Source: an uncultured Oscillospiraceae bacterium (GTDB lineage Bacteria; Bacillota; Clostridia; Oscillospirales; Oscillospiraceae). From it: 64,000 nt of DNA. Position 1 is the stretch's first letter, and each line of letters opens with the position of its first letter. Below, piece by piece: positions 42,873 through 52,322 of the stretch. The notes below the pieces were generated by a model. That model was not told where the DNA came from. It searched no databases and was given only the letters and a program-made list of their open reading frames with translations. A program made the position numbers and the translations under genes. The stretch lies in the NCBI GenBank assembly GCA_944385535.1, contig CALWXR010000001.1, forward strand, positions 1 through 64,000. The letters run 5' to 3'.

Positions 42873-44108
42873 CTAACTCAACATGCCAGTGGGCATTCTG
42901 ATTTCTACTTCCCGATCCGTAGGCAGCTTCGGAAGGCTCCGACTGATTGTTGCAGGCAGGATCGAGTTTTTGCCGAAGCGTCTGTGAATCTCCTGCACAA
43001 CAGATTCCAAACGCTCTTTTTTATCAACAACGGATACATTGCCAAACATATCTAATTGCTCCGGGGCGGAAGCAGCATACAGATCGATGGCTCTGACCGT
43101 TACTGAACGAATTGGATAGTCCCAAGAGTAGGACCGCTCAAAAAGTGTGTATGCTGCCTTTGCGATAATTGCAGCACTGTTTGTATGGGGGCTGAGCTTG
43201 CACTGCCATTGTTTTGTTTTGAGCTGGTTGTTTCGGATATCAATTTGGACTCCGCCAGCTCGTTTATCGTATTTTCGCAGTTTATGCCCAATGTCCTGAC
43301 TGAGCGCAAGCATCAACGCCCACACTTCAGCAGAGTTTTCCAGGTCTGCTTTGGTGGTCAGACCGTGACCCACGGACTTCACCGGGGATTCGTAATCGTA
43401 CTCCATCACGCGGGAGTTATCTAACCCTTGTGCAAAGCGAATACAGGCGACCCCACATTTTCCGAGCTTTCTTCGGATCAGTTCTTCAGATGCGTTGGCA
43501 AGGGCACCTATAGTACGGATTCCATAATTGGCAAGCATCTCTTCGGTAGCCCTTCCTACGCCTAACAGATCAGATGCAGGCAAATCCCAGACAATCTCCC
43601 GAAAGGTCTCTTTGGGAATCAGGGTCAGGGCATCCGGCTTCTTCATATCGCTGCCCAGCTTAGCGAAGACCTTATTGAATGAAACGCCGACAGAAATTGT
43701 GAGCCCCAGCTCGTCCTTCATGCGCTGCCGGATTTCGTTGCCAATTTGCTCGCCGGATCCTCGAATGCTCCCGGAAACATCGAGCCAGCACTCATCCATA
43801 CCATACGGCTCCACCTGATTTGTGTAATCCAGGTATATCTCGTGAGCCAATCGAGAGTATTTCATGTACTGCTCATAGTGGGGAGGGACGATAATCAGAT
43901 TGTGGCATTTATTCCGGGCCTGCCAGAGTGCTTCGCCGGTTTGAATGCCAAACTTCTTCGCCTCATAATTCTTTGCCAGGATGATTCCATGACGGTTCTC
44001 CGGGTCTCCGCCTACGGCAACAGGGTGGCCACGCAAAGACTGATCCAGCATACACTCAACAGAAGCATAAAAGTTGTTCATGTCACAATGTAGAATTGTC
44101 CGCTGCAT
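42873..44108 (-). CDS. Y-family (UmuC/DinB-like) DNA polymerase
   Basis: 411 aa from the ATG at 44108, with GAGGGG six bases upstream; a longer frame to 44150 runs over the promoter. LHCDMNNFYASVE holds the first metal-binding Asp, YGMDECWLDVSG the Asp-Glu pair, and VSFNKVFAKLGSDMKKPDAL the finger/palm joint. The C-terminal little-finger domain is present. The family copies damaged DNA. It is encoded by a mobile island and controlled by the ImmR-like protein and possibly LexA. Confidence 0.92.
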   Translation of the reverse strand: MQRTILHCDMNNFYASVECMLDQSLRGHPVAVGGDPENRHGIILAKNYEAKKFGIQTGEALWQARNKCHNLIIVPPHYEQYMKYSRLAHEIYLDYTNQVEPYGMDECWLDVSGSIRGSGEQIGNEIRQRMKDELGLTISVGVSFNKVFAKLGSDMKKPDALTLIPKETFREIVWDLPASDLLGVGRATEEMLANYGIRTIGALANASEELIRRKLGKCGVACIRFAQGLDNSRVMEYDYESPVKSVGHGLTTKADLENSAEVWALMLALSQDIGHKLRKYDKRAGGVQIDIRNNQLKTKQWQCKLSPHTNSAAIIAKAAYTLFERSYSWDYPIRSVTVRAIDLYAASAPEQLDMFGNVSVVDKKERLESVVQEIHRRFGKNSILPATISRSLPKLPTDREVEIRMPTGMLS

Positions 44109-44143
44109 ATGCGCCCCTCGCTTTCCGTACACAAAACCTGCTA

Positions 44144-44172
44144 TTGACAAATGAGAACTATAGTGATATGTT
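44144..44172 (+). promoter_or_regulatory. Rightward promoter of the regulator genes
   Basis: TTGACA (44144-44149), a 17-base spacer and TATGTT (44167-44172). Transcription would start near 44179 and run through the leftward promoter towards the gene at 44281. Confidence 0.7.
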
Positions 44173-44190
44173 TAATGGGAACTTTAGTTC
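44155..44190. promoter_or_regulatory. Operator pair GAACT(A/T)TAGT
   Basis: GAACTATAGT (44155-44164) lies in the spacer of the rightward promoter. The perfect palindrome GAACTTTAGTTC-like site at 44179-44190 (GAACT-TT-AGTTC) lies between the two start points. Likely sites for the XRE protein encoded at 44281. Confidence 0.6.
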
Positions 44191-44204
44191 TCAATTCGTG
44201 TCGA

Positions 44205-44234
44205 ATTATAGCACGAGCAGAACTCGATGTCAAT
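44205..44234 (-). promoter_or_regulatory. Leftward promoter of the umuC operon
   Basis: On the reverse strand TTGACA (44229-44234), a spacer of 18 bases and TATAAT (44205-44210) give a consensus promoter pointing at the polymerase gene. Confidence 0.75.
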
Positions 44235-44242
44235 ACTAATTT

Positions 44243-44256
44243 CAAACGAATGTTTG
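44243..44256. promoter_or_regulatory. SOS-box-like site
   Basis: CAAACGAATGTTTG fits the Gram-positive LexA box CGAACRNRYGTTYG at all defined positions but one. It lies just upstream of the leftward -35 element. Confidence 0.5.
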
Positions 44257-44280
44257 ACTAAATGAAAAAGGAGCGTTATA

Positions 44281-44634
44281 ATGGATTTTGCAGAAAGGCT
44301 GATTCAGTACAGAGAGTCACACAATCTTACCCAGGAAGCTCTTGCGGAACGGTTGGGCATTTCAAGGAGAATGCTTTACAAGTATGAAGCGGGAATCAGT
44401 GTTCCACGAGCATCTACGCTGAAAAGAATCTGCGATGAACTGCGTATCTCCAGCGATGCGATGTTAGGGGAAGAAACCCAGCAGTTGGACCCACAGCAGG
44501 AAATTGATAAGGTAGTTCATGATGTATCGGCGCTTTTTGCCGGAGGTGTTCTTCCCGAAGAAGATAAGGATGCACTGATGCACGCAATTCTGGACGCATA
44601 CGCGAAGTCCAAAGAAATGAACAGCAGGAAATGA
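44281..44634 (+). CDS. ImmR-like XRE repressor
   Basis: 117 aa. Residues 6-62 are a helix-turn-helix (HNLTQEALAERLGISRRMLY, then KYEAGISVPRASTLKRI). The rest is acidic and helical. AAAGGAGC lies upstream. With the metalloprotease at 44751 it makes an ImmR/ImmA-type pair: in ICEBs1 the repressor is cleaved by ImmA after DNA damage. It probably represses both promoters at 44144-44234. Confidence 0.85.
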   Translation: MDFAERLIQYRESHNLTQEALAERLGISRRMLYKYEAGISVPRASTLKRICDELRISSDAMLGEETQQLDPQQEIDKVVHDVSALFAGGVLPEEDKDALMHAILDAYAKSKEMNSRK

Positions 44635-44750
44635 TTTCTTTCGTTGCCTGTAATGTTAAATGCCCGGTTTATTACCCTTATTGCGTGCTATACTGTGGAA
44701 ATACCGAGGAAATACCGCAAGGGAAAACGGTTCATTAAGGGGGGCTTACC

Positions 44751-45260
44751 TTGACATTGCAGAAGATTTATCGTTTAGGAGAGGAACTGGTGGCAGATGC
44801 CAACTCCAGAGACCCATTCCAAATAGCAGACGAAATAGGATTGCAAATCCAAATGGTAAAGGATTTTACTGTTCTGAAAGGCGTTTACATGATACTTCAC
44901 GAAGTGCCGTGGGCTTTCATAAACGACAACTTGGACGAACAGTTGAAACGAATTGTATGTGCCCATGAAATCGGCCATCATGTGCTTCATCAAGACCTTG
45001 TACGGCAGACTATGCTTCAGGAATTTAGTTTATTTGATCGCAAGAACAGACCGGAGTATGAAGCCAATGTGATCGCTGCGGAAATATTGCTGCCAGATGT
45101 AGAGGTTCTTGATATGATCTATCATTGCGGATACGACGCCTTTCAGATAGCACGATGCACGGGGTCAGATGTGAACCTTGTGGCGCTCAAGTGTGATATT
45201 CTGGTCGAAAAGGGGTATGATTTGCACCGAATTGACCATCAATCTGATTTTTTAAGGTGA
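44751..45260 (+). CDS. ImmA/IrrE-family metallopeptidase
   Basis: 169 aa from a TTG with AAGGGGGG upstream. AHEIGHHVLH (about 75-84) is the HExxH zinc site, and EYEANVIAAEILLP follows with the third ligand region. Family members cleave the cognate XRE repressor to switch on mobile-element genes after stress. The preceding gene is the matching repressor. Confidence 0.88.
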   Translation: MTLQKIYRLGEELVADANSRDPFQIADEIGLQIQMVKDFTVLKGVYMILHEVPWAFINDNLDEQLKRIVCAHEIGHHVLHQDLVRQTMLQEFSLFDRKNRPEYEANVIAAEILLPDVEVLDMIYHCGYDAFQIARCTGSDVNLVALKCDILVEKGYDLHRIDHQSDFLR

Positions 45261-45286
45261 GAAACAACTGCAACCAGAAAAACGTG

Positions 45287-45320
45287 CCCTCTCATTTCTT
45301 CGATAGTGGAAATGAGAGGG
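45287..45320. terminator. Hairpin between convergent genes
   Basis: CCCTCTCATTTC (45287-45298) pairs with GAAATGAGAGGG (45309-45320) over 12 bases. It lies between the metallopeptidase stop and the end of the leftward gene at 45329 and can serve both. Confidence 0.7.
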
Positions 45321-45328
45321 GCTGCTTA

Positions 45329-45994
45329 TTATGCGAGATTCCTTTCTTTGCCGCGTTCAATCCCTTCATAGCTCTTAATGAAGCCCAAACGGTGCTCCAT
45401 CATGAGCAGGTTCCTTTCCATTGCCAGAGCGGGCCAGTTCTGAGGTTCAACCGTTTCCAGAATGACAATAGCCGCGCGGTAGCCGAGATAGAAGCCGTCA
45501 ATTGAAGCACTATAGGCACGCTGCCCCCAAGCGCTCTCTATGGATACAACATGATATCTGATCGTGTCATCCGTTTCTTCCTCCATGGCGCATGCCAGCC
45601 TGTTCCGGCGTATGACATCATCAAAATATTCCTTATGGCGCTTCATTCTCGGCATCCTGCCGATCTCGTCGTTCACATACTTCAGAAAACCGCCATCATC
45701 CTCAACCTCTGGCGTAAAATACTGCTTGAATCCACAGTACAGTCCTGCCAGAAATCCGTATCGTGCAGAATAGTCACGAATACTGGAACAGGTGTGTTCA
45801 TATTCTGCAAGCCGCTCTGTTTGTCCGGGTGAAAACACGGTCTTCAGTTCATCAACACCTGTTGTATACTCGCTTTCAACCGTTTCAAACACGCCATCTT
45901 CAACAGCATGCTGGTACATGACCTTTATCGCGTCCAAATAAGAAGATCCCAAAGCTCCGTGAGCAATTTCCAAGATTGTTGTTTCTGCTGTCAT
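45329..45994 (-). CDS. Unrecognised helical protein (221 aa)
   Basis: Predicted helical, with AVEDGVFETVESEYTTGVDE and EYEHTCSSIRDYSARYGFLA; a Trp-containing C-terminal part follows (VEPQNWPALAMERNLL). No membrane segment or known motif. AAGGAGGAG precedes the ATG. Similar proteins occur on clostridial islands as far as I recall, but no function can be stated. Confidence 0.65.
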   Translation of the reverse strand: MTAETTILEIAHGALGSSYLDAIKVMYQHAVEDGVFETVESEYTTGVDELKTVFSPGQTERLAEYEHTCSSIRDYSARYGFLAGLYCGFKQYFTPEVEDDGGFLKYVNDEIGRMPRMKRHKEYFDDVIRRNRLACAMEEETDDTIRYHVVSIESAWGQRAYSASIDGFYLGYRAAIVILETVEPQNWPALAMERNLLMMEHRLGFIKSYEGIERGKERNLA

Positions 45995-46108
45995 AAGTAA
46001 CTCCTCCTTGTCTGAAAGTATTTAATTGATACTTGATAGTATCTATCTAATACATATATAACACGAGGATGACAAAAAAGCTGTCGAAATATGTCTGAAG
46101 GGCACCAA

Positions 46109-46140
46109 AAAAGCCGCTACTCGAAAAAGTAGCGGCTTTT
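46109..46140. terminator. Bidirectional terminator
   Basis: AAAAGCCGCTAC (46109-46120) pairs with GTAGCGGCTTTT (46129-46140), giving A/T tracts on both sides. It ends the XRE gene at 46147 on the reverse strand. Confidence 0.85.
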
Positions 46141-46146
46141 GCCTCA

Positions 46147-46479
46147 TCAGAGATACTCGGTAATAACCGGGATGATGCTCTTGACCATATCCTGTACCAT
46201 TCGTTCCTGCTGCTCGCTCAAGCCATAGTCTTTGCTGTAGCTGCCGGAAATGGCAGATGACAGATTGGGAGTTCTACCTGTGATATAGTCCAGAGACACA
46301 TCCAGTTCCGTCGCAATCCTGAAGAGCGTTTGCAGACTGGGTTTGCTGGAAGCATTCTCGATGTGGCGCAGAGATTCTGTTGCCAGACCGACTTTTTCAG
46401 CAAGAACATCCGCTGTCCAGCCCCTACACTGCCTTGCCTCGCGTATTCTCTGCCCAGTGAGTGTGAAATCGATATCCAT
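46147..46479 (-). CDS. XRE-family transcriptional regulator
   Basis: 110 aa. Residues 8-63 are a helix-turn-helix (CRGWTADVLAEKVGLATESL, then RHIENASSKPSLQTLF). The tail contains SEQQERMVQDMVKSIIPVI. It follows the restriction operon and is separated from hsdR by 115 bases. It could be the regulator of that operon or the edge of the integrase island. Confidence 0.85.
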   Translation of the reverse strand: MDIDFTLTGQRIREARQCRGWTADVLAEKVGLATESLRHIENASSKPSLQTLFRIATELDVSLDYITGRTPNLSSAISGSYSKDYGLSEQQERMVQDMVKSIIPVITEYL

Positions 46480-46593
46480 TGAATACAGCCCCCGATCTAT
46501 CTGATACTATGTAACAGAGTATAGAGGGACTTTGCATTGAATAAAATGAGGAGACAGATACTTTCTAGTATTAAATGGATACGGTCTTTTGTG

Positions 46594-49500
46594 TTATTCA
46601 GATTTCCTCAAAGCTTTGTAAAGTTCCTGTGCCATTGCCTCCTGTACTTTCTGATAGAAGTCGGGATCGTTGAACAGCTTCGCGAAGGAGTCATTATTAT
46701 CCAGGAAGCACTGGGTCACGATATCGCGGAATTTATCAGGGAACAAGGACCGAACAAACATTTCTGTGCTGTTATCCTTGGCGTACTTTTTGAACTTCTT
46801 GACCTCGGAATCCTTCATAAACATCTGGTAGATTCCCTCAATGATGACCCGGTCGGAATCCGTGAAGTTGCCGCTGAAACGCTCGTTTACCTTGTCGATG
46901 ATGCTCTGAAGGGTATCCTTCTTCTTGTTCGGAACCTTTGGCGTGGTGGTGCCTCCGGGAACAAATACGGGAGGCTTTTCATCCAGAACAATGGCACCTT
47001 TGAAGGTTTCTGTGAGGGAAGCATATTCCAGCTTAATCTTGTCCTCAATATCAACAAATTCTCCGCCACCGTCTTTGGGCAGCAGCCGGATCAGATGCAA
47101 GGTGTATTGATACTCGTTGAACAAATCACGGTCGTGCAGGCGAACCAGTTGCGTAACAAAAGCATATGCCCGATTGAACTTGCGCACATAGTCCCGGACG
47201 GTATAGCGGTCATCCTCACCTAAATCCAGATATCGGGAAATGACAGGACGGAACATACCAGAAAGTCTGCCCAGGGCAGCGGCATCCTGTTCTTTTCCAG
47301 CCTGGGATGCCATGAAGTGATTGAAGGTTTCCACATCGTCGAAATTATACAGCATGAAATCCCGAATCTTATTGCGGAGATCATAGACCCGGTTCACATC
47401 TGTGCTGCCTTCGAGGGTGGTGGTCTCATAGTACGGCAGGAATGCAGCCTTGATATCCTCCTCGGTGTTTTCAAAATCCAGAACAAAGGTGCTGTTCTTG
47501 CCAGGATATGTGCGGTTCAAACGGGACAGGGTTTGTACTGATGTTACATCCCGGAGCTTCTTATCCACATACATGGTGTGAAGCAGCGGTTCATCAAAGC
47601 CGGTCTGATACTTATTCGCCACCACCAGAATGTTGTACTGGCTGCTGTGAAAGGCTTTCCGAAACTTTTTGTCGGTGGTGATGTACTTGCCGTTCTCATC
47701 CAGATTCATGGTGGCTTCCGTGAAGGGCTTCTCGCTGGGATAGTCTTCCAGTGTCACCTCGCCGGAGAAGGCGACCATTACATCCGTACCGGTGCATTCC
47801 TGCGCATGATCTGCGATATAGCGCTTGATGGCGAGATAGTATCGTACAGCATTGGCGCGACTGTCGGCTACCACCATTGCCTTGCCCTTGCCGCCAATCT
47901 GATAGCGGCAGTTATCCAGGAAGTTGGTCATGATCATCTCAGTTTTCTGGGCGATGGTGTAGCCGTGCTGCTTATAATATCGGAACAGCGCCCGGGAGGC
48001 CTGACCTTCGATCAGTTCCGGGTTGTCCTCGGAAACACGGATCAGCTTGAACGCCTCTTTGACTGTGGTATAGTTTGCCAGCACATCCAGAATATACCCT
48101 TCCTCAATGGCCTGGCGCATGGAGTACACATGGAAGGGTGCCTTGATGGGTTCACCTTCTGGAGTTGTGCCAATCACGGTGCCGAAGGACTCCAGCGTTT
48201 GTCCCTTGGGGGTAGCGGTGAAGGCAAAGAAGGACTGGTTGTCGTGTCTGCCCTGGCCAATGACCGCATTGATATACTCGTCGGTCAGATCCACCTCTTC
48301 CTCTTCGATTCCGGCTTCCTCGGCATATTCCTTGATGGCAATGCCAATGTCGATCAGGCTGCGGCGGAGGGATTTTGCGCTTTCACCATTCTGCCCCTGA
48401 TGGGCTTCGTCAATAATGATGGCAAACTTCCTTCCCCGGAACTTCTCCATATCCTTCTTGGCAAAGAGGAACTTCTGAATGGTGCAGATGATGATCCGCT
48501 TTTTGTCGTTGATGGCTTCCGCAAGGCTGCGGGAGTTCTTTTTATCGTCGATGGCCTCCACCAGCCCCACCTGATGCTCAAAGCTGTTGATGGTATCCTG
48601 CAATTGGCTGTCTAGCACTACGCGGTTGGTGACCACAATAACGGAATCAAACAGGCCATTGTTCTCTGTGTCGTGAACAGAGGCCAGCCGATAGGCAATC
48701 CAGGCAATGGAGTTGGACTTGCCGGAACCGGCGGAGTGCTGAATCAGGTAATTGGTGCCTACACCGTTCTGGCGTACATCTTCAATGAGCTTGCGTACCA
48801 CATCGTACTGGTGGTAGCGGGGGAAGATCATCTTTTCCTTGGTGACGGTTTTGGTCACACCGTTCTTGACCACTTCCTCCTTTTCCTTCACGAAGGAAAT
48901 GAAACGGTGAATGAGGTCCAGCAGGCTGTCACGCTGCAGCACTTCTTCCCAGAGGTAGCTGGTGGCGTAGCCCTTGGGATTCTGGGGATTGCCTGCACCA
49001 CCGGTTACACCGGCACCGTTGGAACCCTGATTGAAGGGCAGAAAGCGGGTAGATCCATCTGCCAGCTGGGTAGTCATCCACGCTTCATACAGGTCAACGG
49101 CAAAGTAGACCAGGAAACGGTGGTTCAGACGGAAAGCAAATTCTTTGGAACTGCGGTCGTGCTTGTACTGATTGATGGCGCATACATAGTCCTGCCCAGT
49201 AAGCTGGTTTTTCAGTTCCAGCGCCACCACGGGGATGCCATTGACAGACAGCACCATGTCGATGGTGTTGGAGTTGGCTGTGGAGTAACGGAACTGCCGG
49301 GTGCAGCCGAGGATATTCGCCTCATAGCGTTCCACAGCAAGGGGATTCAGATCAGATTCCGGCTTAAAGAAGCAGACCTTTAGCTTGCAGCCCATATCCT
49401 CGATGCCGTTGCGCAGAACATACAGAAGGCCCTGATTGGAAATGGTGGTTTCCAACCGATGGTACAGCTTGTCCGCAGCGCTGGCACCGTAATATTTGGT

Positions 49501-49704
49501 GTACTTTGCCCAATCCTTTGGCTGGGTCTTGGCGATGAATTCGCAGAGGACATCCATGTAGATGCACTTTGCGATATCGTGCTGACGGGTATGTACCCAG
49601 TTGCCGTCCGCATCCTGACCACAGAATTGGGTATAGCCACCCTCCGGGGAAATCAGGAAGGACTCGATATCCCGCTCAAAGCGCTTTTCACTTTTGTCCA
49701 TCAT
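46594..49704 (-). CDS. hsdR: Type I restriction endonuclease subunit R
   Basis: 1036 aa, the normal length of HsdR. The N-terminal nuclease domain shows the PD-(D/E)xK pattern (IDMVLSVNGIPVVALELKNQ; Asp and the Glu-Leu-Lys triad). The motor has HSAGSGKSNSIAWIAY (Walker A, near 325), IIIDEAHQGQ (motif II) and FAFTATPKGQT (motif III). It cleaves unmodified DNA after translocation by the complex with HsdM and HsdS. Its start overlaps the DUF262 gene by four bases. Confidence 0.95.
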   Translation of the reverse strand: MMDKSEKRFERDIESFLISPEGGYTQFCGQDADGNWVHTRQHDIAKCIYMDVLCEFIAKTQPKDWAKYTKYYGASAADKLYHRLETTISNQGLLYVLRNGIEDMGCKLKVCFFKPESDLNPLAVERYEANILGCTRQFRYSTANSNTIDMVLSVNGIPVVALELKNQLTGQDYVCAINQYKHDRSSKEFAFRLNHRFLVYFAVDLYEAWMTTQLADGSTRFLPFNQGSNGAGVTGGAGNPQNPKGYATSYLWEEVLQRDSLLDLIHRFISFVKEKEEVVKNGVTKTVTKEKMIFPRYHQYDVVRKLIEDVRQNGVGTNYLIQHSAGSGKSNSIAWIAYRLASVHDTENNGLFDSVIVVTNRVVLDSQLQDTINSFEHQVGLVEAIDDKKNSRSLAEAINDKKRIIICTIQKFLFAKKDMEKFRGRKFAIIIDEAHQGQNGESAKSLRRSLIDIGIAIKEYAEEAGIEEEEVDLTDEYINAVIGQGRHDNQSFFAFTATPKGQTLESFGTVIGTTPEGEPIKAPFHVYSMRQAIEEGYILDVLANYTTVKEAFKLIRVSEDNPELIEGQASRALFRYYKQHGYTIAQKTEMIMTNFLDNCRYQIGGKGKAMVVADSRANAVRYYLAIKRYIADHAQECTGTDVMVAFSGEVTLEDYPSEKPFTEATMNLDENGKYITTDKKFRKAFHSSQYNILVVANKYQTGFDEPLLHTMYVDKKLRDVTSVQTLSRLNRTYPGKNSTFVLDFENTEEDIKAAFLPYYETTTLEGSTDVNRVYDLRNKIRDFMLYNFDDVETFNHFMASQAGKEQDAAALGRLSGMFRPVISRYLDLGEDDRYTVRDYVRKFNRAYAFVTQLVRLHDRDLFNEYQYTLHLIRLLPKDGGGEFVDIEDKIKLEYASLTETFKGAIVLDEKPPVFVPGGTTTPKVPNKKKDTLQSIIDKVNERFSGNFTDSDRVIIEGIYQMFMKDSEVKKFKKYAKDNSTEMFVRSLFPDKFRDIVTQCFLDNNDSFAKLFNDPDFYQKVQEAMAQELYKALRKSE

Positions 49705-51821
49705 GAGTCCTCCTGCTTATCGTCATTCTGTTTTGTCGGTCTTGCGCTGTAGGCAAAATCTTCTTCAATATCAAGATTGTATTTTTTCAGTAAGGCTCTG
49801 ATAAAGCAAATACAATCGTATGCGGAGTATCCCGTGCTGATATAGATTCCAGAATCTCTTTTCAGTTCGACAGGGTTTTTTACACCGTCTGCCTCAAATG
49901 AGAATACAGGATTTTGCCATGTAGGGAAGCTCTCATGGTTCCTTGCCATGGTCTCAATGACGCTGGCATCATAGTCGTACAACTTTGCAGCCACAGAGCG
50001 TACCATGAAGGCAAAACTGTCCACATTCACACGCTCGCCCAGCAATTCGTAGTAATTTACATGCTTATATGTCGCATTAGTGGGGTCAGCAACCGTGTAG
50101 ATGGCATATCGAGGATCTTTGAACTCGATTTTGTGAACAGGCTGCTCGATTGGGAACAAACGCAGAAGCTGACCTGCCAGATTTTGAGCGCGTTCTTCAA
50201 TGGCATCGGCATCCCAAGCCGTTTTGTTTTTTACATCATCATACAACACGGTAATATGGGTGACGGCTGCTTTCAACAGTTCCTGTTTTTCTGCAAAGGG
50301 TTTATCGCCCAATTCGCTGTTATATCCTGTCAGCGTCAGATTGCCCAAAGTATGTAAATACCGATCCCGTACTGTTTCCCAGTTGTCCCCAAGCATCTTC
50401 TGCCATGCTGTTGATAGATTCTTGTTTTGCGGCATGATGTGCTCAATGGTCAGATTATCTGTAACAATTCTCTCTTTGCCCTGATTCTCAATAGCCGCCA
50501 GAAGGTATTTGCAAAGCGCATTTTTGCGGTACAGGTTACGCTCCTTGAGTGCCAATACAAAGTCTGCATCACTGGGGATAGCATCCTTCGAAGTCATCTG
50601 GGACATGAAAGAAACAATTGCATCATAGTAATGGGATTTGTTTTCTTCTCGGGAGAAAATACGGCCGTAAAGGGTCTTATATAGTCCGCGAAGAGAGTTA
50701 GAGCCGACTTCACAGATCAAACGCCGGATGCTGTAATTGAGAAGCAGTTTCAGAATTTTTCCCAGCTCCTGCTTATCAATGACTCTGGCCTCGTAATCAT
50801 CAAAGATATGGAACAGGAACAGGTATACTGTCGTTTGATTCAATCTGCGCAGGCCATCCAACGCTCTGTTAATTTCTGAGCCAAGGTTATCATCGCCATT
50901 AAGGAATATATGATATTGCTTGGCATAGTGCAGGAGTTCTGCGAGCATGGATTCATTGGTATACTGACCATTGAGATAAATCTGTTTGAAATCCCGGTAT
51001 GCTTCGCTTTCCTTGGTGAAGCCATCCATCTTCATGTTCAGGTAATCCAGGAAAAAGCTTTCCATGCGATCTTTGGAAAGCAGTTCCTGCATGACCAGCC
51101 AGTATTCCTCATACAGTCGCTCTTGATCGTCATCCGTCATCAGCACATAGTTGCGGATCAGGTCAGGCAGACCCAGCTTAATGCCGGTGGAGTTGATACG
51201 CTCAAAGATTTCCTGGGCATCGTCATCATGATCCAGCTTGATATCCGCGCAAATCAAATTATCAATTCCGTCATGGATCATCATAATGGAATTTGCCGAA
51301 TCTTCCGCAAGAAATGCAGCGATCAGGTCTTTGAACAGCATATAGTTATGGTAAATAATGCCGTCCTTGCTCTTATTCATCTTATCCAGCTCACCTGTCA
51401 TCAGCAGCTGAAGCTGATCATTGTCTGTCTTAACCGGCTTGAGCTTTAACTTGCTCTTGTCGTCAAATCCGTAACGGTTGAACTTGTCCTCATTGTAGAG
51501 ATATTTCTCAATTGCAGCCTTTTCGGCCTCATCAGTTGCGGAGTCGGCAAGTGCTTTAATGAGAATATACAGAGTTGTGAAACGCTGCTGACCATCAATG
51601 ATAATATAGCGGTCAATGTGCTTTTTTGTGGGAAGCGGTGCATAAACGAAGGAGCCACAAAAATGCAGCCGATCTTTTTTGAATGCCAGAACAATATCCT
51701 CAAACAGTTTCTCGCATTGCTCCGTTGTCCATGCGTAGTCCCGCTGGAACACCGGTATGCAATACTGCTTCTTGTTTGGCTGAATATAGTCGTTCAGCAT
51801 TCTTCCACTTTCTATTCTCAT
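49701..51821 (-). CDS. DUF262/DUF1524 (GmrSD-like) protein
   Basis: 706 aa. The N-terminal DUF262 shows VFQRDYAWTTEQCEKLFEDI and IIIDGQQRFTTLYIL, the DGQQR nucleotide-binding signature. The DUF1524 domain (about 400-560) has TIEHIMPQN, an HNH-type nuclease motif. Fusions of this kind (GmrSD, BrxU) restrict phage DNA with modified bases. A C-terminal extension of about 150 residues is unassigned. The gene lies inside the type I operon. Confidence 0.88.
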   Translation of the reverse strand: MRIESGRMLNDYIQPNKKQYCIPVFQRDYAWTTEQCEKLFEDIVLAFKKDRLHFCGSFVYAPLPTKKHIDRYIIIDGQQRFTTLYILIKALADSATDEAEKAAIEKYLYNEDKFNRYGFDDKSKLKLKPVKTDNDQLQLLMTGELDKMNKSKDGIIYHNYMLFKDLIAAFLAEDSANSIMMIHDGIDNLICADIKLDHDDDAQEIFERINSTGIKLGLPDLIRNYVLMTDDDQERLYEEYWLVMQELLSKDRMESFFLDYLNMKMDGFTKESEAYRDFKQIYLNGQYTNESMLAELLHYAKQYHIFLNGDDNLGSEINRALDGLRRLNQTTVYLFLFHIFDDYEARVIDKQELGKILKLLLNYSIRRLICEVGSNSLRGLYKTLYGRIFSREENKSHYYDAIVSFMSQMTSKDAIPSDADFVLALKERNLYRKNALCKYLLAAIENQGKERIVTDNLTIEHIMPQNKNLSTAWQKMLGDNWETVRDRYLHTLGNLTLTGYNSELGDKPFAEKQELLKAAVTHITVLYDDVKNKTAWDADAIEERAQNLAGQLLRLFPIEQPVHKIEFKDPRYAIYTVADPTNATYKHVNYYELLGERVNVDSFAFMVRSVAAKLYDYDASVIETMARNHESFPTWQNPVFSFEADGVKNPVELKRDSGIYISTGYSAYDCICFIRALLKKYNLDIEEDFAYSARPTKQNDDKQEDS

Positions 51822-51969
51822 AAGCGTTTACTCCATTCTGTATTTCATAATCACGCTTCAAAGCATTCTAACCACGGTCTTTCAGACTATAGGGTGTGCT
51901 TATCCAACATACTTAAAGTATAGCTTGTCCTTCTTGTAAAAGGATCGCCTGACGGGGGACTTTATTTCT

Positions 51970-52290
51970 TTAGAACAACGAAATGATATAGGGTATCAGA
52001 CCAATAGCTGCACCGATAATTGCACAGACTATTCCAATGGCCCATTCTCGTCTGGTTACTCGTTTTTCGTCCTTGATTTCTTCGTTAAGCCAATCTTCAA
52101 AGCCATCAAAATCTTCCATCTTGCGATACAGATTTGCGCCGTCTACTTGGAAGTCGTGAAGGTATCCTCGTTGTTCCAGAAGATACAGAATATCCTGATA
52201 CCGCAGGGCATCAGCGTCGGAAAGTTGGAGATCCCTTCCGTCACCCAACAGCTTCTTAATTGCTTTCAGTTGTTTTTTCAAATCTGCCAT
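51970..52290 (-). CDS. Small C-terminally membrane-anchored protein
   Basis: 106 aa. A helical N-terminus (MADLKKQLKAIKKLLGDGRD) and an acidic middle precede one C-terminal membrane helix with a Gly motif (AIGIVCAIIGAAIGLIPYII). It stands between the DUF4238 gene and the DUF262 gene; 148 bases without a gene follow it. Co-transcription suggests a role in the defence operon, perhaps as an effector or anchor. Unrecognised. Confidence 0.65.
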   Translation of the reverse strand: MADLKKQLKAIKKLLGDGRDLQLSDADALRYQDILYLLEQRGYLHDFQVDGANLYRKMEDFDGFEDWLNEEIKDEKRVTRREWAIGIVCAIIGAAIGLIPYIISLF

Positions 52291-52322
52291 AGGTGTATCT
52301 CCAATCTTTTGTTCGAGGCATC

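Noticed and set aside
47578..48615. A 345-codon forward frame
   Set aside because: Lies over hsdR on the other strand and has the usual shadow composition.
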